In this document: positions 36,336 to 46,100 of the stretch, in pieces
Layout of the letters: every line of letters starts with the position of its first letter
Numbering within the stretch: position 1 is the first letter of the stretch
Assembly (NCBI RefSeq): GCF_001424345.1
Contig: NZ_LMPF01000024.1
Coordinates: forward strand, 1-64,000
Direction: 5' to 3'
Length of the DNA: 64,000 nucleotides
DNA from: Burkholderia sp. Leaf177
GTDB lineage: Bacteria; Pseudomonadota; Gammaproteobacteria; Burkholderiales; Burkholderiaceae
Made by a program: the position numbers and the translations under genes
Notes under the pieces: model-generated
Told to the model about the DNA's origin: nothing
The model's database searches: none
Seen by the model: only the letters and a program-made list of their open reading frames with translations

Positions 36336-36815
36336 ATGTCCGATGAACTCCTAACCGTCCGCGATGCCGCCGAACGCCTCGGCGTCACGCCGCGCACGCT
36401 CAAATACTACGAAGAGCGCGGGCTGGTCGTGCCGAGTCGAAGCGAGGGCCGATATCGGCTGTACGACGCGGCCGATCTGGAACGCTTCGGACGCATTCTC
36501 CGGCTGAGGTCGCTCGGGTTTTCGTTGCACCGGATCGTGGAAATGCTCAAGCGCCCGCTCGAAAAGACCGAAGCCGGTCAGAACCGTTATTCGCCGGATT
36601 CATTGGCCGAGATCAGGAACGGTTTGCAACAACAGCTCGATGCCATCGATTCCCGCATCGAAAACGTGCGTCGCGAGCTGAAAGAAGCGCAAACCGTGCG
36701 TGCTGAACTCAGGCTCGATCTGGATTATGTCGAAGCGCGCCTTGCCGGCCAACCCGCCGACGCTCTCCTCGAACGACAATCTAGAACACGAGCGAAACCG
36801 GGGAGTAAAAAGTAG
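36336..36815 (+). CDS. MerR family transcriptional regulator
   Basis: 159 residues: an N-terminal winged helix-turn-helix (LTVRDAAERLGVTPRTLKYYEERGLV, residues ~5-30, then GRYRLYDAADLERFGRI), then a long coiled-coil dimerisation helix (ESRIENVRRELKEAQ-type pattern). No cysteine pattern for metal sensing, so it is more like BmrR/SoxR-type effector-sensing members without an attached ligand domain. The stop shares a base with the GTG start of the MFS gene, implying coupled expression and control of that exporter. Confidence 0.92.
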   Translation: MSDELLTVRDAAERLGVTPRTLKYYEERGLVVPSRSEGRYRLYDAADLERFGRILRLRSLGFSLHRIVEMLKRPLEKTEAGQNRYSPDSLAEIRNGLQQQLDAIDSRIENVRRELKEAQTVRAELRLDLDYVEARLAGQPADALLERQSRTRAKPGSKK

Positions 36816-38362
36816 TGAGCGCGCGGGCGCCGGGGTTCGCGGTCGAGCGGCTGCGAGGCGACTTTTTCCCGTGGGTGCTCGCGCTGGTGACGGGCCTCGA
36901 TTATTTCGATAACGCCATCTTCTCGTTTTTCGCGAGCTACATTTCGGGCGGCATCAATGCATCGCCGGATGAACTCGTGTGGTCATCGAGCGCTTACGCA
37001 GTCGCCGCCGTGCTCGGAATCTTGCAGCAGCAATGGTGGGTCGACCGGCTGGGCCATCGGCGATATGTAGCCGGCTGCATGTTCTTCTACGCGTGCGGCG
37101 CAATTCTCTCGGCGCTCACCGAAACCTCGCTGGAACTCATGTTCACGCGCGGTCTTCAGGGTTATTTCATCGGCCCGATGATGGGCGCCTGCCGCATTCT
37201 GATCCAGATCAGCTTTACGCCGCAAAAGCGCGCGGGCGCAACGCGCGCGTTCCTGATACTGATCGTAGGGAGCAGCGCGGTCGCGCCATTGCTCGGCGGC
37301 TGGCTGGTCTCGCATTTCGACTGGCGCGCGCTGTTCGCGTGCACGGCGCCAGTGGGATTCGCGTTCGCGGGACTCGCAATGCTGGCGCTGCCCGATTCGG
37401 GCAATGTTCATCGCGATGAACGCGGCGCCACGACGTTCTGGCCGTACCTGTTATTCGCGTTCGCGCAAGGCGCGCTGCAGATCGTGATGCAGCAAGTGCG
37501 GTTCGAACACTTCACCACGTCTCCCACGTTAGTGATGCTGACGGCGGCGGGTATCGGCGCGCTGGTCTGGTTTGCGTGGCATCAGTGGCATCATCCCGCT
37601 CCGCTCGTTCGCCTGCACGCGTTGCGGGAGCGCTCGTTCCAGGTCGGACTTGCGCTGTACCTGCTCTATTACTTCGAATCGACCGGATTCAGCTATTTGA
37701 TCTCGCGTTTTCTCGAACAAGGACTCGGTTATCCGGTCGAGAATGCCGGGCGGCTTGTCGGAATCACGTCGCTGATATCGGGTTCCGCGCTTTTTCTTTA
37801 CTTCAAATATACGAAGTACGTCACGCGCAAAAAGTGGATTATCGTGCCGGGGTTTTTGATTGCGGCGCTCGTCGGCTGGATGATGACGCGCATGTCGCCT
37901 GGCGTCGCGCAAATCGACCTTATCTTGCCGATGCTGCTGCGCGGCCTGTTGCTACTTTTTATTGTGTTGCCGGTCGCGAACCTGACATTCAAGATCTTCG
38001 CGATCGAAGAATTCACGCATGGCTATCGGTTGAAAAATATCGTGCGGCAATTGACGCTTTCGTTCGCGACGGCGGCGGTGATCATCGTGGAACAGCACAG
38101 GCAGGCATTGCATCAATCGCGGCTTGCCGAAGCGGTAAATCCGTACAATCCGGAGTTCCAGAGCGCTGCGGCTACGTTGGCGCACGGATTCGCCGCGGCT
38201 GGCCATACGGCCGGCGAGGCGCACGCGCTTGCCATCGTGACGATCTCGCGAATGGTCACGCAACAGGCGAGTTTCCTGGCATCGCTCGATGGCTTTTATT
38301 TCCTGATGGGCGTCGCGATTTGCGGCGGTTTGTTCGCGGCGTGGCAAAAGCAGATCGACTGA
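36815..38362 (+). CDS. MFS transporter, DHA2 (EmrB/QacA-like) drug:proton antiporter family
   Basis: 515 residues with about 14 membrane helices, typical of the DHA2 group that exports drugs or other hydrophobic compounds. The loop WWVDRLGHRRYVAGC corresponds to the motif A between helices 2 and 3, and RGLQGYFIGPMMGACRILIQ to motif C. Start is GTG 36815, overlapping the merR stop by one base. An EmrA-type partner is not adjacent. Substrate unknown; regulation by the adjoining MerR protein is likely. Confidence 0.88.
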   Translation: MSARAPGFAVERLRGDFFPWVLALVTGLDYFDNAIFSFFASYISGGINASPDELVWSSSAYAVAAVLGILQQQWWVDRLGHRRYVAGCMFFYACGAILSALTETSLELMFTRGLQGYFIGPMMGACRILIQISFTPQKRAGATRAFLILIVGSSAVAPLLGGWLVSHFDWRALFACTAPVGFAFAGLAMLALPDSGNVHRDERGATTFWPYLLFAFAQGALQIVMQQVRFEHFTTSPTLVMLTAAGIGALVWFAWHQWHHPAPLVRLHALRERSFQVGLALYLLYYFESTGFSYLISRFLEQGLGYPVENAGRLVGITSLISGSALFLYFKYTKYVTRKKWIIVPGFLIAALVGWMMTRMSPGVAQIDLILPMLLRGLLLLFIVLPVANLTFKIFAIEEFTHGYRLKNIVRQLTLSFATAAVIIVEQHRQALHQSRLAEAVNPYNPEFQSAAATLAHGFAAAGHTAGEAHALAIVTISRMVTQQASFLASLDGFYFLMGVAICGGLFAAWQKQID

Positions 38363-38383
38363 CTAGAGAACGAAACGGACTCC

Positions 38384-39247
38384 ATGGCCAATTTTCTGAC
38401 ACGGCTGATCGGCGGGAATCGTCGCGAGCGCGCGCTGCGCAAGTACGCGATCGATGACACGCTCTGGCAAGCCACGCTCGACGGGCTGCCGTTTTTTGGT
38501 CATCTCGATGCCGGCGACCTCGCACGTTTGCGTGAAAATACGACGCTGTTCATCGCGGAGAAGGCGTTTTCGACGGCGCACGATCTGCCCCTGACCGACG
38601 CGATGATCGTCTCGATCGCCGTGCAGGCGTGCTTGCCAGTGTTGAATCTGAGCCTGGAGTTGTATCGCGGATGGGTCGGCGTGATCGTGTATCCGGGCGA
38701 GTTCGTGATCAAGAAGACAGTCGAGGACGAGGACGGCGTGGTCCACGAGGTCGAACACGATGCCAGCGGCGAAGCGTGGGAAGGCGGGCCGGTGGTGTTG
38801 TCGTGGGAAGACGCGCAGATGACCGACGGCCAGGACGCGTACAACGTCGTCATCCACGAGTTTGCGCACAAGATCGACATGCTCAACGGCGAGGCGGACG
38901 GACATCCGCCGCTATACAGGAAATGGCACGCGCCTCTGGATTCCGCTGCCTGGAACGATGTTTTCGATCACGCGTACGATCATTTTTGCGCCCAGGTCGA
39001 CGCCGTTTCCGATCGCCGATGGAACCGTTTCGAGCGCGAATCCCTGGTCGATCCTTACGCGGCCGACCATCCGTCAGAGTTTTTCGCGGTATGCAGCGAA
39101 GCGCTGTTCGTCAAACCGGCGGCGTTCGAGCGGGCCTACCCCGATTTGTACAGACTGCTCGCACGCTATTACCGGCAAGACCCGGCGGGCGTCGGTGCGG
39201 TTTCAGAAGCTACCGACGACAACCCCAAAAACATGCCAAACAACTGA
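38384..39247 (+). CDS. mtfA: MtfA-type zinc-dependent peptidase
   Basis: 287 residues of the DUF980/MtfA family. The zinc motif is H158-E-F-A-H162 within VVIHEFAHKIDMLNGEADG, with a downstream acidic ligand expected in the HPSEFFAVCSEA region. In E. coli MtfA is a cytosolic peptidase that binds the glucose repressor Mlc; no such partner is visible here. It follows the MFS gene by 21 bases, so it may belong to the same operon, which is unusual for this family. No signal peptide or membrane helices. Confidence 0.9.
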   Translation: MANFLTRLIGGNRRERALRKYAIDDTLWQATLDGLPFFGHLDAGDLARLRENTTLFIAEKAFSTAHDLPLTDAMIVSIAVQACLPVLNLSLELYRGWVGVIVYPGEFVIKKTVEDEDGVVHEVEHDASGEAWEGGPVVLSWEDAQMTDGQDAYNVVIHEFAHKIDMLNGEADGHPPLYRKWHAPLDSAAWNDVFDHAYDHFCAQVDAVSDRRWNRFERESLVDPYAADHPSEFFAVCSEALFVKPAAFERAYPDLYRLLARYYRQDPAGVGAVSEATDDNPKNMPNN

Positions 39248-39358
39248 TTTTCTGGCATAATCCACGGTTTTCGACCTCAGGCAAGTGGCTCGCGCTCGGG
39301 AAAACTCCTGAACGCACGTTGAGCGGGCTGGCTACCAACAGATACCAAAGGAAAGACC

Positions 39359-39613
39359 ATGAAAGAAGGCATTCACCCGAATTACCGCGAAGTGCTGTTC
39401 GTCGACATGTCGAATGATTTCAAATTCATTACGCGTTCGACCATCAACACGCGCGAAACCGGCGAGTTCGAAGGCAAGCAGTACCCGCTGGCAAAGATCG
39501 AAGTGTCGTCGGAATCGCATCCGTTCTACACCGGTCAGCAAAAGATCATGGACACGGCCGGCCGTGTCGAGAAGTTCAACAAGAAGTTCGCAGCGTTCTC
39601 GTCGAAGAAGTAA
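39359..39613 (+). CDS. rpmE2: 50S ribosomal protein L31 type B
   Basis: 84 residues, beginning MKEGIHPNYREVLFVD. It lacks the CxxC zinc-binding cysteines of type A L31, so it is the zinc-independent form. AAAGGA lies 6 bases upstream of ATG 39359. A CATAAT -10-like sequence is about 100 bases upstream. No Zur-type box is evident, so it may be the constitutive L31 in this genome. Ends with a strong terminator. Confidence 0.96.
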   Translation: MKEGIHPNYREVLFVDMSNDFKFITRSTINTRETGEFEGKQYPLAKIEVSSESHPFYTGQQKIMDTAGRVEKFNKKFAAFSSKK

Positions 39614-39637
39614 TTCACTTGAATGGCAGCACCGAAG

Positions 39638-39664
39638 AAAGGCAGCGGAAGCTGCCTTTTTTTT
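39638..39664 (+). terminator. Rho-independent terminator after rpmE2
   Basis: AAAGGCAGC-ggaa-GCTGCCTTTTTTTT is a perfect GC stem with an eight-T tail, 25 bases past the rpmE2 stop. Confidence 0.96.
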
Positions 39665-39868
39665 CGCCGTTTTTCTTCCTCATGTTCCGCTTGCACGCAC
39701 CGCAATGACGTGCGGGACGGCTCCCGTCTACAATGCCGGATTCGTTAAAAATTGCACTAATTAGAAAGTGACGAAAAACCGTCACAAAAACCGTGTGCGC
39801 CCTGGCTTGCCAGCCACGAACCGGCGCCACCGCCTTACCCAATCAGTTCTGTTTCCTGTCGCCACCGC

Positions 39869-41632
39869 ATGCGAAATGTCATCCGCCTGACCGCCTCCGC
39901 AACCAGCGCCCTGCCGCGCTGGCTGCTGCTGGCCATTTGTATCGTGTATGCGTCGTTTGGTCTGTTTGGCCGCGATCCGTGGAAAAACGAAGACGCGGCG
40001 GGTTTCGGCGTGATGTGGACGATGGCCAACGGCGGCATGAAGGATTGGCTGCTGCCGAATCTGGTTGGCAAGGCGCTGACCTCGGACGGCCCGTTCATGT
40101 ACTGGCTCGGGGCGGGCTCGATTCGCCTTTTGAGCCCTTGGGTCGATGCCAGCAACGCGTCGCGCGTCGTCACCGGCCTGCTTTTTTGTATAGCGTGTGC
40201 GTTTGTCTGGTACACGGCGTATCTGCTCGGCCGCCGCGACGAGGCGCAGCCGTTCAAGTACGCGTTCGGCGGCGAACCGGAACCGCGCGACTACGGCCGC
40301 ACCCTCGCCGATGGCGCGCTGCTGATCCTGCTCGCCTGCTTTGGTCTCGCCGAGCGCGGCCACGAAACCACGCCCCAGCTTGCACAGTTCGCCGGCACGG
40401 CCATGCTGGTGTACGGGCTTGTTCGCAGCTGCGACAAACCCATCCAGGGCGCGCTGATCTGGGGTGCGGCGATTGGCCTTGTCGGCTTGTCGAGTAGTCC
40501 GGTGCTGGTGCTGGCCCTGCTGATCTGCACGCTGGCCATGACCGTGATCGTGCGGGAAGTGAGACCGTTTTATCTGCTCGTGCTCGGCGTGCCGGTCGCG
40601 GTGATCGTGATTGGCGCGTGGGTCTGGCCCGTGCTCCACATCTACCCCGATGACGGCGAGTGGTGGCTGCGTCAATGGTGGCGTCATAGTTTCGACTCTT
40701 TCTCAGGTTCGCCGATTCAGGCGTTGTCTTACGCAATCAAGAACCTCCCGCTTTTTACCTGGCCCGCGTGGCCGCTCGCTATCTGGACCTTTGTCAGCTG
40801 GTCGGGACTGCGGCGTTCGCCGCACGTGGCGGTGCCGGTATCGGTGATCGGTCCGTTGCTGGTGCTGGTGATCCTTCAGAGCCACCAGTCGAACCGGCTT
40901 TTCATGTTGCTGCTGCCGCCGCTTTCGGTGCTTGCCACGTTCGCGCTGCCTACGCTCAAGCGCGGCGCGATCAACGCCATCGACTGGTTCGCCATGCTGA
41001 GTTTTACCCTGCTTGCCACCTTCGTGTGGCTGGTCTGGACAGCGGGTCTGTACGGATTCCCCGCGCCGCTCGCACGCAATCTCGCGCGCCTCGCACCGGG
41101 TTTCCAGCCTGAGTTCAAGATCCTGTCGTTCGTGTGCGCAGTCGCCGTGACGGTCTGCTGGTTCTCGCTCGCACGGTGGCGGCTCGCGCGGCATCCGAAA
41201 GTCTTGTGGCGCAGCGTGGTGCTCTCGAGCGCGGGCACGACGTTGATGTGGGTACTGTTGATGACGCTGTGGCTGCCGGTCGTGAATTACAGCCGGACAT
41301 ATCGTGATGTGGCGGAACAGATCGCCGATCACCTTCCGGCCGATTACACCTGCATTTCACCAGTGCGTCTGGGCGATGCGCAGATTGCGACGTTCGCCTA
41401 TTTCGGCGGCATGCATTTCGCCTTCGATGAAGACTGCGACGTCATCTTGCGCCAGGACACGCAGGATTACGGCGAGCCGTCGTCCATCTCGACGTTCGTC
41501 TGGAAGCTCGTGTGGGAAGGCCGGCGCGTCGCCGACCGCGACGAGCGCTTCCGGCTCTACGTTCGTATCGAACGGCCAGTTCCGCCGGTCAGACGGCCAG
41601 GTCCGAAATCGCTGCGCCGGGGCACGAACTGA
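39869..41632 (+). CDS. Predicted integral-membrane glycosyltransferase (ArnT/PMT-like, GT-C fold)
   Basis: 587 residues with 11-13 hydrophobic segments. Just after the first (LLLAICIVYASFGLFGRDPWKNEDA) comes the periplasmic D/E-rich loop typical of GT-C glycosyltransferases that use lipid-linked sugars. The C-terminal ~100 residues form a soluble, likely periplasmic domain (VNYSRTYRDVAEQIADHLP). The acceptor (lipid A, O-antigen, teichoic-like polymer, protein) is unknown. The stop is two bases before the MATE gene, so the two are cotranscribed. Start ATG 39869 lies ~200 bases downstream of the rpmE2 terminator. Confidence 0.75.
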   Translation: MRNVIRLTASATSALPRWLLLAICIVYASFGLFGRDPWKNEDAAGFGVMWTMANGGMKDWLLPNLVGKALTSDGPFMYWLGAGSIRLLSPWVDASNASRVVTGLLFCIACAFVWYTAYLLGRRDEAQPFKYAFGGEPEPRDYGRTLADGALLILLACFGLAERGHETTPQLAQFAGTAMLVYGLVRSCDKPIQGALIWGAAIGLVGLSSSPVLVLALLICTLAMTVIVREVRPFYLLVLGVPVAVIVIGAWVWPVLHIYPDDGEWWLRQWWRHSFDSFSGSPIQALSYAIKNLPLFTWPAWPLAIWTFVSWSGLRRSPHVAVPVSVIGPLLVLVILQSHQSNRLFMLLLPPLSVLATFALPTLKRGAINAIDWFAMLSFTLLATFVWLVWTAGLYGFPAPLARNLARLAPGFQPEFKILSFVCAVAVTVCWFSLARWRLARHPKVLWRSVVLSSAGTTLMWVLLMTLWLPVVNYSRTYRDVAEQIADHLPADYTCISPVRLGDAQIATFAYFGGMHFAFDEDCDVILRQDTQDYGEPSSISTFVWKLVWEGRRVADRDERFRLYVRIERPVPPVRRPGPKSLRRGTN

Positions 41633-41634
41633 CC

Positions 41635-42984
41635 ATGTGGCCAGACGTCCGGAAGATCGCGGCTTTGGCGTGGCCGGTGCTGATCGGGCAACTGGCGATC
41701 ATTGCGTTCGGCGTGATCGATACCGCCATGGTCGGCCGCTTCTCCGCCATCGATCTCGCCGCGCTCGGCCTGGGTTCATCGATATACATCTCGGTCTACA
41801 TTGGCCTGACCGGCATTCTCACCGCCTTGCAGCCGATCGCCGGGCAACTGTTCGGCGCGCGTCAGGAGGCCGAGATCGGCGAGGAAGTGCGGCAGGCGTT
41901 GTGGCTGGCGGCGGTGTTGTCGGTGATTGGCTTCGTTTGCCTGTACTTCCCGCAACCGCTTTTGAGCATCGCCGATGCCCCGCCCGCCCTGCACGAACGG
42001 ACCCTCTCCTATTTGCGGATTCTTTCGCTGGGTTTGCCCGCGAGTCTCGCGTTTCGCGTCTATAGCTCGCTGACCAATGCGGTCGGCAAGCCGCGTCTCG
42101 TGATGTTCCTGCAGGTCGGCGCACTCGTGGTGAAGGTGCCGCTCAACTTGTGGTTCATTTTCGGCGGCTTCGGCTTGCCGGCGCTTGGCGGTCCGGGCTG
42201 CGCGATCGCCAGCACGCTGATCAACTGGCTGATTGCGATCGTTGGAATGACGGTGCTCGTGCGCGTCGAGTTCTTCCGGCAGTTCGGCATCTTCGCGCGC
42301 TTTTGCTGGCCCGTGTGGCAACGTCAAAAAGCGCTGCTCAAGCTCGGCATTCCGATGGGTCTTTCTTATCTCATCGAAGTGACGTCGTACACGTTCATGG
42401 CGCTGTTCATCTCGCATTTCGGTACGACCACGCTCGCCGGACATCAGATCACGGGGAACATCGGCGCGGTGCTTTACATGACGCCGCTGTCCATTGGCGT
42501 GGCGTCGGCCACGCTCGTTTCGCAGGCAATCGGCGCGCAACGTTTCGATGCCGCCCGTTCCCTCGCGCGCCACGGCATCGCGCTTTCGTGCGGGATCGCG
42601 TGCGTGTACGGCGTGGTGTTGTTCGCGCTGCGGCCCTACGTGCTGATGGCTTATACGCCGGACGCGCAGGTCATTGCCGCGGCCATGCCGCTACTGGCAA
42701 TCGTGGTGTTCTATCACCTCTTCGATGCCCTTCAGATCACCACGGCCTTCGTGCTGCGCGCCTACAAGGTCGCGGTCGTGCCAACCGTTATCTACGCCGT
42801 CGCGCTGTGGGGAATCGGGCTCGGCGGCGGTTATGCGCTCGGCTTCGATGTCGGCGGATTCGCGCCGCAATGGCTGCAAGGCGCACGCGGTTTCTGGGTC
42901 GCGAATTCGCTGAGCCTGGGCGTTGCGGGCATCGGGCTGTTTCTATATTGGCGCCGCGTGAGCCGCCGCCATATCGCGGCATAG
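41635..42984 (+). CDS. MATE family efflux transporter (NorM-like)
   Basis: 449 residues with about 12 membrane helices. ATG 41635 (MWPDVRKIAALAWPVLIGQLAIIAFGVIDTAMVG) is the family's usual start; in-frame ATG 41512 is inside the previous gene. The pattern of the N-terminal half (DTAMVGRFSAIDLAALGLGSSIYI) is like NorM sodium- or proton-driven multidrug exporters. MATE belongs to the MOP flippase superfamily; its tight pairing with a GT-C glycosyltransferase raises the alternative that it moves a lipid or sugar intermediate, which is inference. Confidence 0.92.
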   Translation: MWPDVRKIAALAWPVLIGQLAIIAFGVIDTAMVGRFSAIDLAALGLGSSIYISVYIGLTGILTALQPIAGQLFGARQEAEIGEEVRQALWLAAVLSVIGFVCLYFPQPLLSIADAPPALHERTLSYLRILSLGLPASLAFRVYSSLTNAVGKPRLVMFLQVGALVVKVPLNLWFIFGGFGLPALGGPGCAIASTLINWLIAIVGMTVLVRVEFFRQFGIFARFCWPVWQRQKALLKLGIPMGLSYLIEVTSYTFMALFISHFGTTTLAGHQITGNIGAVLYMTPLSIGVASATLVSQAIGAQRFDAARSLARHGIALSCGIACVYGVVLFALRPYVLMAYTPDAQVIAAAMPLLAIVVFYHLFDALQITTAFVLRAYKVAVVPTVIYAVALWGIGLGGGYALGFDVGGFAPQWLQGARGFWVANSLSLGVAGIGLFLYWRRVSRRHIAA

Positions 42985-43126
42985 CATCGACTCGCGACCA
43001 TCGCAACAACGCGCATCCGATGCAAACAATCGTCAAAACCGTGTCGCGCGATGGAAACAATCAGTTAGGTTGACGTAACGCTCCGGTAAAATCGCCAGCG
43101 GTTTTGGACATCACGGAGCGCATTCG

Positions 43127-46100
43127 ATGATCGGCGTCATAAAAAAACAAACCTGGACGCTGGCATCGGCCGCTGCCGTCTTGTTGCTGGCAATCGGATT
43201 TCTGGGCGCCACGCATCGCGCCGATGCCGCCCGCACCGTCAGCGTGTCGCCGCAGGGCAAGGTCACGCAAGTCCGGCAAGTCGTCGTCAAGTTCGATGAA
43301 GCGATGATCGCGTTCGGCGATCCTGCCGCGAAAGCGCCGGCTCAAGTGCATTGCAGCGGCGGCGCGGCGGCAGGCTCGGCACACTGGATCGACGATAAAA
43401 CCTGGGCCTACGATTTCAATCAGGATCTGACGCCCGGCATGCGTTGCTCGGTGGCGCTCAATGACGGCCTCAAATCCAGCGCCGGAAACGCGTTGAGCGG
43501 TCCGCGTGAATATCGTTTCGAAACAGGCGGCCCGTTTGTATTGAGCGTGATGCCCGATTATGGCGAGATCGAAGAGAATCAGTTTTTCGTATTGAAGCTC
43601 AACGGCCCCGCAACCGAAGCGTCCGCGCTGCAAAACATCTGGTGCGAATCGAACGGATTGGGCAACCGCATTCCGGTCAAAACCGTCGACGCCACTTCGC
43701 GCACGGCACTTCTCAAACGCTTCCACCTCGAAAAAGACAGCGCCCGCATTCTCACGCTCGCGTGCCAGCAGACGTTGCCATCGGCCACGAAGATGCAGCT
43801 CGTCTATGGCCGTGGCGTGACCGGCCCGAGCGGTATCGCGAACGACGTTGAAAAGCGTTTCGACTTCGATGTCCGCGAACCCTTTACCGCGAGTTTTTCG
43901 TGCGAACGTGAAAACGCAAAAGCGCCTTGCACGCCGCTGCGGCCGTTACGGATTCGCTTCAGCTCGCCCGTCCTTCGCACCGACGCCGCGAAGATCGCGC
44001 TGCACGGCCCGGGCGGCAAAACATCGCCGAAATTCGATCCCGACGAAAAGGACAGCGAGATCAGCACCGTCGAGTTCGCCGCGCCGTTGCCGGAACACGC
44101 GGATTTAACGATCGAATTGCCTGGCGGATTGAAGGACGCCAGCGGCCGCGCGTTGTCCAACGCCGATCTGTTCCCGCTGAAAACCGCGACCGCGCCAATG
44201 CCGCCGCTCGCCAAGTTTTCATCGTCGACGTTCGGGATCATCGAGCGCTTCGCCGAGCCGAACATGCCCGCGATGTTGCCGGTCACGCTGCGCCACGTCG
44301 AGGCCGACCTGAAGGTCAGCGGGTTGAACGCGGGCGCGTCGAGCGTGACGAAATTGCGCGTGGACGCGGATACGGATATCCGCCGATGGATGAAGACCGT
44401 CGATCAGTTCGACGGCTTTTCCATGTCCGTCTCGCAGATCCAGAAGACGATGCCGGAACTCCTTCACAACGGCATCAAGCCTGTCTACGCATTCGGAAGC
44501 ACGCCAAAAAATCCCGAGATCGATATCCGATCGTTGTCGTTGCTCGCAAAGCAGCCGGGCGTCGAGACATTGAGCGTGCCGCAGGCCGATCCGAAATCCT
44601 TGCGGCCTTTTGAGGTTGTCGGCATTCCGCTCACGAAACCGGGCTTCTACGTGGTCGAACTGGCGTCGCCGGCGCTCGGTGCGTCGTTGCTCGGCAAGCC
44701 CCAAGCCATGTACGTGCGCACTTCCGTGTTGGTCACGAATCTCGGCGTGCATTTCAAGCAGGGGCGCGAAAACAGCATCGTCTGGGTGACCGCGCTCGAC
44801 AGCGGCAAACCCGTGCCCAACGCACAAGTGCGCGTCACCGATTGCAATGGCGATGAACTGGCCGTTGCGAAGACGGACGCGAAAGGCATTGCGAAGATCG
44901 ATAAACCGCTTGCAGCCGCGAACGAATGCGGTTCGGACGGCTTCGACTGGTCGGGATTTTTTGTATCGGCACGTGTGGACGATCCGAAGACCGGTCCCGA
45001 CATGGCGTTCGTGCGCTCGGACTGGAATCGCGGTATCGAAAGCTGGCGTTTCAACGTCCCGACCGACATGAGCCGCGACCAGACCACGCGCGCCACGACC
45101 GTGTTCGACCGGACGCTCTTGCGCGCGGGCGAAACGGTGTCGATGAAACACTTGATGCGCGAGGAAACGCTCAGCGGTTTCGCGTTCCCGGCGCATATGC
45201 CCTCGCGCGTGACGATCCGGCATCTGGGCAGCGGCCAGACGTATCGCCTGCCGCTCAAATGGGCCGCCGATCACAGCGCGGATTCCACGTTCCCGATTCC
45301 CGCCGCGGCGAAGCTCGGGGAATACAGCGTGACGCTGGACGACGGCAAGGTCGATGCGGACAGCGACGATGACGACAATTCGGGTTCCGGCCGGATGAGC
45401 ATCGATACAGGCAGCTTCCGCGTCGAGGAGTTCCGGCTTCCGGTGTTCAAGGGATCCATCGGCATACGCGACCAGAAAACCGGCGCGCTCGTCGCGGCAA
45501 AAGAAGCGCCGCTCGCGGTCCAGATTGAATATGTATCGGGCGGACCGGCATCGAATCTTCCCGTGCAAGTGTCGGCGTTGCTGAAAGACGCATCGCCGGC
45601 GTTTGCATCGCAATTCGAATCGTTCAGCTTCGCGCCGTACAAAAAGCCTGCCGACGACGGTTCGAGCGCGCCCTCCACGCAAGCCGACGACGACAATTCC
45701 GCCGCGCAGGAAGATACATCGACGGCAAAACTCGTCGCCGATAAAACCGCGCTCACGCTCGATCGCAACGGCACGGGCACGTTGACGCTGAAATCGCTGC
45801 CAGCAGTCGAAGCGCCGAAACGCCTCGCGCTGGAAGCGACCTTCGCGGACCCGAACGGCGAGATCCAGACGCTGCGCGGCGACGCCATGCTTTGGCCCGC
45901 CGAGGTCGCCGCTGGCATCAAGGCGGGCGACTGGGTATCGGTTGGGAACGCGGTGCCGGTTCAAGCGCTCGCCGTCGATTTGCAGGGCAAGCCGCGCGCC
46001 GGCGTCGCGCTGGAGATTCGCGGCGTCGCGCGCACCATGACGAGTTCACGCAAGCGCATGGTCGGCGGTTTCTACGCCTACGACAACCACACCGAAACCC

